Origin: Gemmatimonadaceae bacterium
Lineage (GTDB): Bacteria; Gemmatimonadota; Gemmatimonadetes; Gemmatimonadales; Gemmatimonadaceae
Assembly: GCA_036496605.1 (NCBI GenBank)
Contig: DASXKV010000032.1
Location: forward strand, 186,001-250,000
Reading direction: 5' to 3'
Length of the DNA stretch: 64,000 nt
The notes beneath the pieces were generated by a model that saw only the letters and a program-made list of their open reading frames with translations, was not told where the DNA came from and did no database searches. The translations under genes and the position numbers were made by a program. Within the stretch, counting starts at the first letter, position 1. Each line of letters opens with the position of its first letter. Shown here in pieces: positions 1-8,759 of this stretch.

Positions 1-317
1 CCTGGCGATTTGGGTAGTGGAGGGCACCGACTCGCGAAACCAGTTCGCGCGTCGTTCGGTCTACAGAATCCCGATCATGAGGTGCGTATAAAATGCCGCG
101 TCGTTCGTTCGCCTGTGGCGACGGGATCGACGCGCTTCTTCGCCTTCATTTCTTCAAAACTGATGCCGGACTCAGGCACTCTTCACCGCATTGTGATTCG
201 CGTGAACGTGAGGCCGAGCGCGAGCCGAAAAGCACATACAGATCCGCAAGAAGCGGGCGAGTTCGACCGCGGCGAGGCGCGCGCGGAAACTCGCGGCAGG
301 TAACGACGTTGCGCGGA
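1..317. other. Left edge, no recognised gene
   Basis: Open frames here (for example 10-303 on the plus strand) give Arg-rich, low-complexity translations with no recognisable motif. They look like shadows of GC-rich sequence. The stretch lies 3' of the minus-strand methyltransferase gene, so it may hold that gene's terminator or the end of a neighbour outside the window, but I see neither clearly. Confidence 0.5.
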
Positions 318-1532
318 CTATCGCTCGACGACAGGAGGCAGGTGCGTCGTCAATAACCGCACCTCGATTCCGCCATTTCGAGTACGCAGGCGCTCGCTCA
401 ATGGCAAACGCATCTCACGCTCGAGACGCGAATTCGCGGACATCATCGCGAGCTCCCATCCGGGACACTTTTTCCGCAGGATCTGGCCAAGTCGTGCGTA
501 CAGATCGCGCAGCCTTTCCGCCTCGCCAATACGAATGCCGTACGGCGGATTCGTTACGACATGTCCAGTCATCTCGTGCGGCGGCTCGATGGCCGAGACG
601 GCGCGCACCGTGAACTCGATGTCCCCTGTGACGCCGGCACGTTGGGCGTTCGCCCGTGCCGCCCCGATGGCGCCATCGTCACGGTCCGATGCCGAGATGG
701 CGACCGGTGATTTTGGAAGCGCATCACTGACCGCCTCCTCGCGAAGCTTCTCCCACATCGCTGATCGAACTTCGGGCCATGATAGGAAAGCGAAGCTCCG
801 AGTCAGACCGGGCGCCATTCGTCGCGCGAGGAGCGCCGCTTCGATTGGTATCGTGCCCGAACCGCAGAACGGATCGATGAGTGGTGTCGTTCCCGACCAA
901 TCGCTTGCGATGAGCATCGCCGCGGCGAGCGTCTCCCGCAGCGGCGCCTTCGCAACCTGCTGTCGATATCCGCGTTGATGCAGCAACGCGCCCGAGCTGT
1001 CTGCGCTCACCGTGAACGCATCGTCGACGACGCGAATCACGAATAGTTGAGCACGCGACCCCGGCACATCGTTCTCGTCGTCGCTCTGTGGTGCCTCGAG
1101 CGCGCTCACCTTGCCGAGGCGATGTTCGATCGCTTCGGCGAGGCGTTGCTCGATCGCGCCGGTGTGATAGAGACGGGACTTTCGACTCGTCACCCGAAAG
1201 GTCACCGCGCTGCCGCCCGAGACGAAGCGCTCCCACGGTATGGCGCGTGCCAGACGCTCGAGCTCGTGGAAGGCACGGGCGCGAAAGCTGGCCACTCTCA
1301 CGATCACTCGGCTGGCTGTGCGCAGCCACAGATTTGCTCGCGCGATCGACTCGATCGGTCCGGAGAATGCGACGCCGCCGCCCCCATTCTCCGCGCGCGG
1401 CGTGAGCCCGAGAGCCTCGAGCTCCGCGGCGACTACCGGCTCGAGTCCCGGTGCCGCCGCGGCGTACGCCTCGAGCGTTCTCGCGGACTTACTTCGCGTC
1501 GCCGACGGCGCGGGCTTTTGGCGCTGCGGCAT
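318..1532 (-). CDS. THUMP-domain class I RNA methyltransferase (RlmL/Trm14-like)
   Basis: Predicted SAM-dependent methyltransferase acting on structured RNA, most likely 23S rRNA guanine-N2 methylation as in RlmL. The 404-residue product has an N-terminal THUMP-type RNA-binding region (about residues 20-170). A Rossmann methyltransferase domain of the UPF0020 type follows, with the motif FCGSGT near residue 220 and the catalytic NPPYG near residue 329. The length matches the stand-alone N-terminal half of E. coli RlmL, without the C-terminal RlmK half. The start codon ATG at 1532 lies 44 bases inside the 3' end of msrQ, which suggests translational coupling in a minus-strand operon msrP-msrQ-methyltransferase. 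The family is clear; the exact target base is inference. Confidence 0.85.
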   Translation of the reverse strand: MPQRQKPAPSATRSKSARTLEAYAAAAPGLEPVVAAELEALGLTPRAENGGGGVAFSGPIESIARANLWLRTASRVIVRVASFRARAFHELERLARAIPWERFVSGGSAVTFRVTSRKSRLYHTGAIEQRLAEAIEHRLGKVSALEAPQSDDENDVPGSRAQLFVIRVVDDAFTVSADSSGALLHQRGYRQQVAKAPLRETLAAAMLIASDWSGTTPLIDPFCGSGTIPIEAALLARRMAPGLTRSFAFLSWPEVRSAMWEKLREEAVSDALPKSPVAISASDRDDGAIGAARANAQRAGVTGDIEFTVRAVSAIEPPHEMTGHVVTNPPYGIRIGEAERLRDLYARLGQILRKKCPGWELAMMSANSRLEREMRLPLSERLRTRNGGIEVRLLTTHLPPVVER

Positions 1533-2199
1533 CAGTCAGGATGCTCGATCGTGTTGGCGCGCGTTGGGTTCGGCGTCCACGTAATCGGAGCGGCCCCACG
1601 TAGCGCTCCCACAAACGGAAGCCAAGCAACATCACGAACACGAACAGGTAAACGAGCGGGAACAACGTGTCCTTCTTCACGGCCCACAAATAATGCACCG
1701 TGCCCGTTATCGCAGACACGTAGATGATTCGATGAAGCTGTGCCCAGCGCGCTCCGCCGAGACGGCGCACCGAGCCCTTCGTAGACGTGAGGGCGAGCGG
1801 CACCAAGAGTACGAACGTCGTCATCCCGATGAGTATGTACTTATGCTTGGCAATCTCGCCGCCCATCGCGCGCCAGTCGAAGAACCAATCGACGCCGACC
1901 CACATGCTCAGGTGCACGCAAGCGTAGAAGAACGTGAAGAGCCCGAACATGCGGCGATATTTCGCGAGCGCGCCAACGCCGAGCAGCTCTCGCACGGGCG
2001 TCACCGCGAGCGTTATCGCCAGGAACCGAAGTGTCCACAGGCCTGTGAAGATCTCCGCCTCGCGAACAGGATCGGCGCCTAACGCCTCCGGCCGGTCGTG
2101 CGTGACACCCCAGAAATTCCAGGCGAGCAGCGCCGCCGGCACGAGGCAGAGCACGAACACCGCCGGCTTGAGGCGGCCCAACACACTCGCGGACTTCAC
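1489..2199 (-). CDS. msrQ: Heme-binding subunit of protein-methionine-sulfoxide reductase
   Basis: MsrQ (YedZ) is an inner-membrane b-type cytochrome of the ferric-reductase-like transmembrane family. It passes electrons from the quinone pool or flavin reductase to periplasmic MsrP. The 236-residue protein shows about six hydrophobic helices with His residues placed as in the family (for example in ACVHLSMW and WAQLHRIIYVSAITGTVHY). GTG at 2199 is the chosen start. It lies 26 bases after the msrP stop, so the two form the usual msrPQ pair. The 3' end overlaps the downstream methyltransferase gene by 44 bases. Confidence 0.93.
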   Translation of the reverse strand: MKSASVLGRLKPAVFVLCLVPAALLAWNFWGVTHDRPEALGADPVREAEIFTGLWTLRFLAITLAVTPVRELLGVGALAKYRRMFGLFTFFYACVHLSMWVGVDWFFDWRAMGGEIAKHKYILIGMTTFVLLVPLALTSTKGSVRRLGGARWAQLHRIIYVSAITGTVHYLWAVKKDTLFPLVYLFVFVMLLGFRLWERYVGPLRLRGRRTQRAPTRSSILTDAAAPKARAVGDAK

Positions 2200-2225
2200 G
2201 CTCGAGAAATCAATCGTCGGATGAC

Positions 2226-3170
2226 TCAGTAATTCTTCCTGAGATCCATCCCCGAGTACATGCTGGCTACCTGCTCAGCGTAGCCGTTGAACATGAGCGT
2301 ACGCCGGCGTCGGAATTCGCCGATCCGCCGCTCTGTTGCCTGCGACCAGCGCGGATGATCCACCTCCGGATTCACATTGGCGTAGAAGCCGTACTCGTCG
2401 GGCGCGGCGATGTTCCACGTCGTCTCCGGCTGCTTGTCGACGAAAGCGATCTTCACGATCGACTTGATGCCCTTGAAGCCATACTTCCAGGGCACGATCA
2501 GCCGAATCGGCGCTCCGTCCTGATTCGGTAGTGGCTTTCCGTAGAGGCCCGTCGCCATCAGCGTCAGATCGTTCATCGCCTCGTCCATGCGAAGGCCCTC
2601 CACGTACGGCCACTGCAGAATCGGTCGTCGTTGCCCCGGCATCTCGTTCGGCCGAGAGACGGTCGTGAACGCGACGTACTTTGCCGACGGCGCGGGCTCG
2701 AACCGGCGGATCATCTCGGCGAGCGGAATCCCTTGCCAGGGAATGACCATCGACCACGCCTCGACGCACCGAAGGCGGTAGGTGCGATCCACGATTTTGT
2801 GCGGCTTGATGAGATCCTCGAAGTGATAGTCGCCGGGCTTCTTGCACAGCCCTTCGACGCGCACCGACCACGGCATCGGATGAAACCCTGCAGAGTTGTC
2901 CTTCGGGTCCTCCTTGTCGGTGCCAAATTCGTAGTAGTTGTTGTACGAAGTGATCTGTTCGTACGTGTTCAGCTTGTCCTCCGGCTGTTGAGCGGAGTCC
3001 ACGGACACATCGCCGTCCGACGAGCCTCGCGCGTCCGAGTTGCACGCGAGGAGGCCGACCCCGGAAGCCCCGATGATTCCCGCTGCGACGAGAAAACGCC
3101 GCCGGTTGAAGTAGAGCTTCTCGTCAGTTATCTCCGACGACTTGATGTCGTCCGGGCGTCTGATCCACAT
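2226..3170 (-). CDS. msrP: Protein-methionine-sulfoxide reductase catalytic subunit
   Basis: MsrP (YedY) is a periplasmic molybdopterin enzyme that reduces methionine sulfoxides in exported proteins damaged by reactive oxygen or chlorine. The 314-residue product starts with a short cytoplasmic lead and a Tat signal containing NRRRFLVAAG near residue 23. The sulfite-oxidase-type fold follows, with the molybdenum-ligand Cys in LRCVEAWSM near residue 135. GLLAC in the signal region could look like a lipobox, but Tat export is the family norm. It is the first gene of a minus-strand operon with msrQ directly downstream. The divergent neighbour is recQ, and the shared 150-base spacer carries inverted repeats. 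Confidence 0.94.
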   Translation of the reverse strand: MWIRRPDDIKSSEITDEKLYFNRRRFLVAAGIIGASGVGLLACNSDARGSSDGDVSVDSAQQPEDKLNTYEQITSYNNYYEFGTDKEDPKDNSAGFHPMPWSVRVEGLCKKPGDYHFEDLIKPHKIVDRTYRLRCVEAWSMVIPWQGIPLAEMIRRFEPAPSAKYVAFTTVSRPNEMPGQRRPILQWPYVEGLRMDEAMNDLTLMATGLYGKPLPNQDGAPIRLIVPWKYGFKGIKSIVKIAFVDKQPETTWNIAAPDEYGFYANVNPEVDHPRWSQATERRIGEFRRRRTLMFNGYAEQVASMYSGMDLRKNY

Positions 3171-3251
3171 CGTTGACCTCCGTGCGCGTGCAAGCCTCGA
3201 ACTCAGAGGAAGATACTGCTTCGGCCGACGTCCGGTTCCTGATGTCGATCA

Positions 3252-3288
3252 AGCAATTTAGCAATTGCTCAGCACGCTGACTGCTGAG
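3252..3288. promoter_or_regulatory. Overlapping inverted repeats in the msrP-recQ divergent spacer
   Basis: AGCAATT (3252-3258) pairs with AATTGCT (3263-3269) around a 4-base loop. CTCAGC (3268-3273) pairs with GCTGAG (3283-3288). The two hairpins overlap and exclude each other. The patch is AT-richer than its surroundings and lies between divergent genes, so an operator or promoter region is plausible. No known binding-site consensus was recognised. Confidence 0.35.
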
Positions 3289-3320
3289 AAATCGGAACAA
3301 TTCGTGCCCAAGATGTTTTC

Positions 3321-4814
3321 ATGTCCAATACATCTCGGGCCCGGGCTCGCGAGATACTTGTCGCGCGCTTCGGCCACCGTGACTTTCAGACAGGACAGTG
3401 GGAGCCGATCAGGGCCGCGCTCGCGGGACATGATGCGCTCGTCGTCATGCCGACGGGAAGCGGAAAATCACTCATCTACCAACTACCAGCTTTGATGCTC
3501 GAGGGGCTGACGGTCGTCGTCAGCCCCCTGATTGCATTGATGAAGGATCAGCAGGATAAGCTCACGGCGTGCGGCGTCGACGCACTTGCGATGCACTCGC
3601 ACCTCTCCGAATCCGAGGTACGCCAGCTGGAGCAGCGAGTACTCGATGGCGAGGGCGAAATTCTCTATCTGACGCCCGAGCGCTTCAAGGATCGCGATTT
3701 TTTCGAGAGACTGCTTTCTCGTTCAGTTAGCCTGTTCGTTGTCGACGAGGCGCACTGCGTCAGTCAGTGGGGACACGACTTTCGGCCGGACTATCTGATG
3801 CTCGGCTCGATCGTGAAGCGTCTTGGCCGTCCACCAATCCTCGCGCTGACCGCCACGGCGACGGAAGAAGTCCGCCGAGACATTGCGCGGCAGTTGGGCA
3901 TGAACGATCCGGTCGTGACCATCACGGGTTTTGCCCGGCCGAACCTCCGGTTCGAGATGCGACGCACAGTCAATCAACGGGAGAAAGATCAGGCGCTCCG
4001 CGGTCTACTGCGAGATGGCCCTGGCGTCGGCATTGTGTATGTCGCAACGGTCCGCGAAGCGGAGCGCTTGTACGAGGAGTTTCGCCATGACGTGAAGATT
4101 GGTCTCTACCATGGCAAGATGGCGGCGGCGGATCGAAAGGACATGCAAGATCGATTCATGGCCGATGAGTTCAAGGCGATCATCGCCACGAACGCGTTCG
4201 GACTTGGCATCGACAAGAGCGACATCCGCTTCATCATTCATTACCACTTTCCGGGGAGCGTCGAGTCGTACTACCAGGAGGCCGGACGCTCCGGCCGCGA
4301 CGGCGACCCCGCGACGTGCACCGTGCTTTATCGTGTCGAGGACAGCCGGGTACAGTCCTATTTTCTCGGCGGAAAGTATCCCGACGTCGAGGAAGCGGCG
4401 CGCGTTGCCATCACGCTCGAGCAGTCTCCGCTCAGAGAGCAGGTCCATCTCGATGATCTCGCGGACAAGTCGGGCGTACCGAGACGCAAGGCGCGAATCG
4501 TCCTCGTTCTCCTCAAGCGACACGGGCTCGTTCGCGAGTATCGCGGCGGCAGCTGGGAACGGCTCTCGATCGAGCGCCTCACCTCGATTGACCTGAGCGC
4601 CGACCTCACCGACTACGAAGCGCGACGGATGCAGGATCGGGCGAAGCTTCGGGCCATGGTGCAATACTGCCAGACCGCGCAGTGTCGCACGCGCTTTATC
4701 CTCGAGTATTTCGGTGAAGAGGTCGAGCCGGATTGGGAGTGCGGTAACTGCGACGCGTGTGATGCGATGTCGAAGTGGCGCATCCGGAAGGGAGAGGTCG
4801 CCGTGGGGGTGTAG
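3321..4814 (+). CDS. recQ: ATP-dependent DNA helicase RecQ
   Basis: A 3'-5' superfamily 2 helicase that unwinds forks and recombination intermediates. The 497-residue protein has Walker A (MPTGSGKS) near residue 46, DEAH at about 141-144 followed by the aromatic-rich CVSQWGHDFRPDY loop, and ATATEE (motif III). The conserved helicase C half ends with a motif VI of the type YYQEAGRSGRDG. A C-terminal zinc-binding Cys set (CRTRF ... CGNCDAC) is present near residues 450-480. There is no HRDC domain, so this is a short RecQ. It is monocistronic by spacing, and ATG at 3321 is the first in-frame start. Confidence 0.93.
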   Translation: MSNTSRARAREILVARFGHRDFQTGQWEPIRAALAGHDALVVMPTGSGKSLIYQLPALMLEGLTVVVSPLIALMKDQQDKLTACGVDALAMHSHLSESEVRQLEQRVLDGEGEILYLTPERFKDRDFFERLLSRSVSLFVVDEAHCVSQWGHDFRPDYLMLGSIVKRLGRPPILALTATATEEVRRDIARQLGMNDPVVTITGFARPNLRFEMRRTVNQREKDQALRGLLRDGPGVGIVYVATVREAERLYEEFRHDVKIGLYHGKMAAADRKDMQDRFMADEFKAIIATNAFGLGIDKSDIRFIIHYHFPGSVESYYQEAGRSGRDGDPATCTVLYRVEDSRVQSYFLGGKYPDVEEAARVAITLEQSPLREQVHLDDLADKSGVPRRKARIVLVLLKRHGLVREYRGGSWERLSIERLTSIDLSADLTDYEARRMQDRAKLRAMVQYCQTAQCRTRFILEYFGEEVEPDWECGNCDACDAMSKWRIRKGEVAVGV

Positions 4815-4894
4815 ACCGCTCGGTGCATCGCGCGTAGGCTTGTGGATCGGCAGTCACATCGTTGACGCCCCCCTGCCTCCGTCCGTTCACCGAT

Positions 4895-6034
4895 ATGCAC
4901 CCCGATCAGTTCCTCGATCGAATTCTCTTTGACAACTCGATGCGTCAGTGGCTGACAGCATGTGCTGTCACGCTGGCGTCGTTTTTTGCGCTCTTGGTCA
5001 TTCGCTTTCTGCTTGTTGGGCGGTTAGGAGCGATCGCAAAGCGCACGACGACCGAAGTAGACGATGTTCTCGTCGAACTGGTGGCGCGGACGAAGCCGTA
5101 CTTCCTCGCCGCCGCCGCCCTCGTCTTCGGCTCGCACTTTCTCGTTCTGCCGCCGACGTTGGACAGGTATTTCGACGCGACGTTTGCGCTCGTGCTGCTC
5201 CTGCAGTGCGGGTTGTGGGGCGCCGGGGCCGTCGATCTCTGGATTCAGCGCCGAGCCGATCTCAAGGCGACGCGCTCGGACGTCGCAAGCGTTACGACGA
5301 TTCGCGCACTCGGCATCGGCGGGAAGCTGGTGCTGTGGGTAATCGTGTTCATCACGGCGCTCGACAAGTTCGGCGTCAACGTCAGCACGCTGGTGACGGG
5401 ACTCGGCATCGGCGGCGTCGCGATCGCGCTCGCCGTACAAAATGTGCTCGGTGATCTCTTCGCCGCGCTCTCGATCGTCTTCGACAAGCCGTTCGACGTC
5501 GGCGATTCGATCGCCGTCGATCAGATGCAGGGCACCGTCGAGCGGATCGGCCTCAAAACGACGCGCGTTCGCAGCGTAAGTGGTGAGCAAATCATCATCT
5601 CGAACAGCGAGCTGCTCAAGAGCCGTATCCGGAACTACAAACGTCAGCTCGACCGGCGCGTCGTGTTCACCACGGACATCACCTATGACACCGCGCCCGA
5701 GACCGTCGCGCGGATCCCAGGTATGATCCGCGAAGTGGTGTCGACCCAGCAGCCGGTGCGCTTCGACCGGAGTCACTTTACTGCGTATACGGACTCCGCG
5801 CTTCGCATCGAGACGGTGTACTACGTCCTCGACGCGGACTACTCACGCTATCTCGACATTCAGCAAACGATAAACCTCGAGCTATTACGTCGTTTCAACG
5901 CCGAGAAAATCGAATTCGCCTTCCCAACGCGTTCGGTGGTGCTCGAGGGAGCGCAGTTGTTGCCAACCGCCAGCCACCAACCACCAACTCAGAGCAGCGA
6001 TCGGATCCAGCCGCCGTCCACCGCGATCGACTGA
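4895..6034 (+). CDS. Small-conductance mechanosensitive channel (MscS family)
   Basis: An inner-membrane channel that releases solutes on hypo-osmotic shock. The 379-residue protein has N-terminal membrane helices and then the Gly/Ala-rich pore helix (LVTGLGIGGVAIALAVQNV). The MscS beta domain follows with FDKPFDVGD and the IIISNSEL signature. ATG at 4895 is preferred over an upstream in-frame TTG at 4862, which would add 11 unconserved residues. The last 23 or so residues (PTASHQPPTQ...) are translated from a GGTGG-type repeat and from the antisense of the convergent SDR gene. The native end was probably earlier, and the two genes now overlap by 46 bases. Confidence 0.9.
   Translation: MHPDQFLDRILFDNSMRQWLTACAVTLASFFALLVIRFLLVGRLGAIAKRTTTEVDDVLVELVARTKPYFLAAAALVFGSHFLVLPPTLDRYFDATFALVLLLQCGLWGAGAVDLWIQRRADLKATRSDVASVTTIRALGIGGKLVLWVIVFITALDKFGVNVSTLVTGLGIGGVAIALAVQNVLGDLFAALSIVFDKPFDVGDSIAVDQMQGTVERIGLKTTRVRSVSGEQIIISNSELLKSRIRNYKRQLDRRVVFTTDITYDTAPETVARIPGMIREVVSTQQPVRFDRSHFTAYTDSALRIETVYYVLDADYSRYLDIQQTINLELLRRFNAEKIEFAFPTRSVVLEGAQLLPTASHQPPTQSSDRIQPPSTAID
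5963..5988 (-). repeat. GTTGGTGG-type repeat, copy at the SDR stop codon
   Basis: Read on the minus strand this is a run of GTTGGTGG, TTGGTGGCTGG and CGGTTGG units. It begins at the base after the stop codon of the minus-strand SDR gene. It belongs to the same family as the copies near 15160-15208, 39176-39297 and 63217-63262. This copy has no obvious second arm; on the plus strand it is translated as the tail of the MscS protein. Confidence 0.5.
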
Positions 6035-6780
6035 CCGGTAATGTACGACGCCTGCTCCGAGGCGAGGAACGTCGCGAGCGCTGCGAACTCGTGCGGCTCG
6101 CCGAGTCGTCGCATCGGAATCTGCGCTTCGATGCGACGCGAGACGTCATCAACGCTGATGCCTTCCCGCGACGCCGTCGCCGTGTTCAGCTGCTCCACAC
6201 GCTCGGTGCGCGTGTAGCCGGGCAACATCGAGTTGACGGTCACGCCGTAGGGTGCGACCTCGTTCGCCAGCGTGCGTGCGAATCCCGTTACGGCGGCGCG
6301 AATGCTGTTCGAGAGCATCAAGCCATCGACCGGCTGCTTGACGGCGATCGACGTGACGTGGAGTATGCGCCCCCACCGGCGTTCCTTCATGTCCGGCAAC
6401 ACCAAGCGCGTGAGCTCGACCGCGCTCCGCAACGTCAGCTCGACCGCCTCTTGCCAGATCTTCCACGCATGCGTCTCGAAAGGCCCGGAGGGTGGACCGC
6501 CGGCATTCGTGACGAGAATGTCGACGTGTCCCAACCGTTTTCGCGCGTGTTGCCACACACGGGTGATTCCCTCTTCGGTCGAGACGTCGGCGGCGACCGC
6601 GTCGACTTCCACACCGGTGCGTTCCACGATCGCATGTCGCGCTTTGTCGAGCGCGTCCGCGCCACGAGCGCAGATGACGAGCGACGCGCCCTCCGCGGCG
6701 AGCGCTTCCGCGATCGCCCGACCAAGCCCGCGACTGGCCGCGGCGACGAGCGCGGTCTTGCCGCGTAGTCCGAGATCCAT
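5989..6780 (-). CDS. SDR-family oxidoreductase with atypical active site
   Basis: A short-chain dehydrogenase/reductase of 263 residues, cytoplasmic, annotated in related genomes as 3-oxoacyl-ACP-reductase-like. The nucleotide-binding motif AASRGLGRAIA is near residue 14, NAGGPP near 90, and the C-terminal GQSIAVDGGW is typical. The usual catalytic Tyr-x3-Lys is not seen: the aligned position reads SNSIR in LMLSNSIRAAV. This marks a known divergent SDR subgroup rather than a classical reductase, so substrate and even activity are uncertain. The cupin gene lies 28 bases upstream on the same strand, suggesting a two-gene operon. Confidence 0.85.
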   Translation of the reverse strand: MDLGLRGKTALVAAASRGLGRAIAEALAAEGASLVICARGADALDKARHAIVERTGVEVDAVAADVSTEEGITRVWQHARKRLGHVDILVTNAGGPPSGPFETHAWKIWQEAVELTLRSAVELTRLVLPDMKERRWGRILHVTSIAVKQPVDGLMLSNSIRAAVTGFARTLANEVAPYGVTVNSMLPGYTRTERVEQLNTATASREGISVDDVSRRIEAQIPMRRLGEPHEFAALATFLASEQASYITGQSIAVDGGWIRSLL

Positions 6781-6808
6781 AGCTGACGATGCCTAACGTC
6801 GCGGCGCG

Positions 6809-7204
6809 TTAGCGCCGGAGATAGGAATCGGTCTTGTTCAACCAATCCTCGCGCGGCGGCGAAAACACGTCGACGTCCAATGTATCCTCGAGCGCCTCGG
6901 CCTTATGCGGCACATTCGAAGGAATGTGCAGCACTTCGCCCGCGCGGACGACGATTTCTTCCTTCTCATCGTCGCCGATCCAGAAGTGGAGCGCGCCCTC
7001 GAGGATATATGTGAGCTGCTCGTTTTCGTGGCTGTGCTTCGGCACCACGCAGCCTTTCTTCAGGTAAACGTGGGCGAGCATCATCCGGTCTCCGGTAATG
7101 AGGCGGCGGTCCAACATCGCCGACACTTTCTCTCGTGGCAGCTCCTCCCAGCGGTACCAGGTAACGGAGCGCGTCTGTGCAGTACGATCGGATGATGTAG
7201 GCAT
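6809..7204 (-). CDS. Cupin-domain protein
   Basis: A single small beta-barrel cupin of 131 residues, cytoplasmic. The metal-binding motif 1 (PKHSHENEQLTYILEG) supplies His, His and Glu, and motif 2 (HIPSNVPHKAEA) supplies the last His. A mononuclear metal site is therefore likely. Such proteins act as isomerases, dioxygenases or ligand sensors, and nothing here decides between these. It is the first gene of a likely operon with the downstream SDR. ATG at 7204 is the start. Confidence 0.85.
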   Translation of the reverse strand: MPTSSDRTAQTRSVTWYRWEELPREKVSAMLDRRLITGDRMMLAHVYLKKGCVVPKHSHENEQLTYILEGALHFWIGDDEKEEIVVRAGEVLHIPSNVPHKAEALEDTLDVDVFSPPREDWLNKTDSYLRR

Positions 7205-7408
7205 GAAAAGTCGCTAAACGGTTGACGGATTCAGCGCGGTTGCGACCGCTCGTTAACCGATAATGCAAGCGGGACGCAATGGCTACTGCGCGACGTCAAT
7301 CACGGGGCCCGCATCGTCGCCTCGGGTTTGGGGCTTGACGAGAACAGGCACGGGATAAACATTCGTCTTTTGTTCCGCCCTTCCGCCCGCCCACCACGAG
7401 CGACCCGT

Positions 7409-7723
7409 ATGATGACGCAGTCCGATCCGGGCCCGATGCCGCCTAACGAGATCGCTCAGGACACGGTGGATGCCGTTCGGCGCGCGCTCGAACGTCACGT
7501 CAACACGGCCGACGCGGAGCCCGCACCGGAGCTCCGGGCCGCGTTGCACAGCCTGGCGCGTGAGGCGCGGCAGAAAAGTATCAGCCCAGAGCACCTCCTC
7601 GTCGCTCTCAAGAATATCTGGCGCGCACTGCCCGACGTCGAGCACGCGCGTACTGAGGACGAGCAGACACGCATCCTCCAACGCGTCGTCGCCGTCTGCA
7701 TCAAAGAGTACTTTGCGGACTGA
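7409..7723 (+). CDS. Conserved-looking small helical protein, function unknown
   Basis: A 104-residue soluble, mostly helical protein (for example ELRAALHSLAREARQKSISPEHLLVALKNIW). No family was recognised. The plus strand is preferred over a longer minus-strand frame across the same bases because its codons show the G/C third-position pattern of the neighbours and the reading is less Arg-rich. Two ATGs stand in tandem at 7409 and 7412. The gene ends 9 bases before the convergent osmC stop. A GCCTAACG octamer lies inside it. Confidence 0.6.
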   Translation: MMTQSDPGPMPPNEIAQDTVDAVRRALERHVNTADAEPAPELRAALHSLAREARQKSISPEHLLVALKNIWRALPDVEHARTEDEQTRILQRVVAVCIKEYFAD

Positions 7724-7732
7724 GCGCCGCAC

Positions 7733-8161
7733 TCAACTCGTGAGTTTGGCGTCGAGCTCGATCGGCACATTGCCCTTCAGCACTTGCGAGATCGGACAGC
7801 CGTCTTTCGTCGCCTCGGCGATCTTCTTGAATTCGGCGCCGTCGATCTTCGGCACGGAAGCGCGCACCTCGAGGCGCATCTTCGTCACCTTGAAGCCCTC
7901 ACCGACTTTCTCGATCGTGCACTGCGCGGTCGTGTCGACGCTGGTTGGCGGATGGCCAGCGCGTTCGAGACCAGCGCTCAGCGCCATGCTGTAGCACGCT
8001 GCCTCGGCAGCCGCGAGCAATTCTTCAGGATTCGATCCGGTCGCATTCTCGAAGCGCGATCCGAACGAGTATGAGCCACCGAGTCCCGTCTGGCCCTTGA
8101 AGCTTCCCGTGCCTCCTTTGAGCCCGCCCTTCCATGTCGCGCTTGCGGTCCGCGTTGGCAT
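7733..8161 (-). CDS. OsmC/Ohr-family peroxiredoxin
   Basis: A thiol peroxidase that reduces organic hydroperoxides; the 142-residue length is typical of OsmC. The two reactive Cys are in place: one in EAACYSMALSAGLERAG near residue 55, the other in TKDGCPISQVL near residue 125. ATG at 8161 gives the usual start (MPTRTASATWKGGLKGGTG). It faces the divergent sufE-like gene across a 103-base spacer that may carry both promoters. Confidence 0.92.
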   Translation of the reverse strand: MPTRTASATWKGGLKGGTGSFKGQTGLGGSYSFGSRFENATGSNPEELLAAAEAACYSMALSAGLERAGHPPTSVDTTAQCTIEKVGEGFKVTKMRLEVRASVPKIDGAEFKKIAEATKDGCPISQVLKGNVPIELDAKLTS

Positions 8162-8264
8162 GACTTGAGATCTCCCGTATCAGTGGTGACAATCCTTCCG
8201 CCTACAGAATAACTACCCGACGCCCGCGCTTGACCGCCATCGCCGAGCGAACTTTTATCCTCAT

Positions 8265-8729
8265 ATGCCAGAGGTATCCGCTACGGACGGCGCCAGCGCG
8301 CTTCCGCCTTCGATCGCGCGCGTGCTCCGCTACTTTCAGTCGCTCGGCCGAGAGGAGAAGATGCAAGCGCTCGTCGGCTACTCGAAGCGGCTCGAGCCGA
8401 TACCTGAGCGATTTCGCGAGCTCGACCGCGACGCGTTCAGCGTCCCGGAGTGTCAGACTCGTGTCGATCTCTTTCCCGAGTTCCACGACGGGACGATGCA
8501 TTACTACGCGGACCTCAATGTTCGCCAATCGCCGACAATCGCTGCCTTTCTGGCGATTCTTTTTTCGGCGATCAACGATCAACCGCCCTCGACAGTCCTC
8601 GCGATTCCGGATGATTTCGCGCGACAGGTGATGGAGGGAATCGGCCTTGCCGGACGCGAGGTTGGACTGACCGCGATGTTGCTCCGGATCAAGCGCTACG
8701 CGAAGCAGGCCGCCGCGGCCGCTGCCTAA
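8265..8729 (+). CDS. SufE-family cysteine desulfuration protein
   Basis: SufE accepts persulfide sulfur from the cysteine desulfurase SufS for Fe-S cluster assembly. The 154-residue protein shows the SufE layout: an N-terminal helix ending in YSKRLEPIPE, the acceptor Cys in VPECQTRVDL near residue 66, then a helical C-terminal half. No sufS or sufBCD gene is nearby, so it is a stand-alone copy. The stop codon TAA is part of a GCCTAACG octamer. The next gene starts 30 bases on and may be co-transcribed. Confidence 0.85.
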   Translation: MPEVSATDGASALPPSIARVLRYFQSLGREEKMQALVGYSKRLEPIPERFRELDRDAFSVPECQTRVDLFPEFHDGTMHYYADLNVRQSPTIAAFLAILFSAINDQPPSTVLAIPDDFARQVMEGIGLAGREVGLTAMLLRIKRYAKQAAAAAA

Positions 8730-8759
8730 CGAATCCGCGGCATCTCATACTCTCGAGAC

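Noticed and set aside
7283-7732. 149-codon minus-strand frame opposite the small helical protein
   Set aside because: Codon pattern and composition favour the plus-strand reading; the minus product has no motif.
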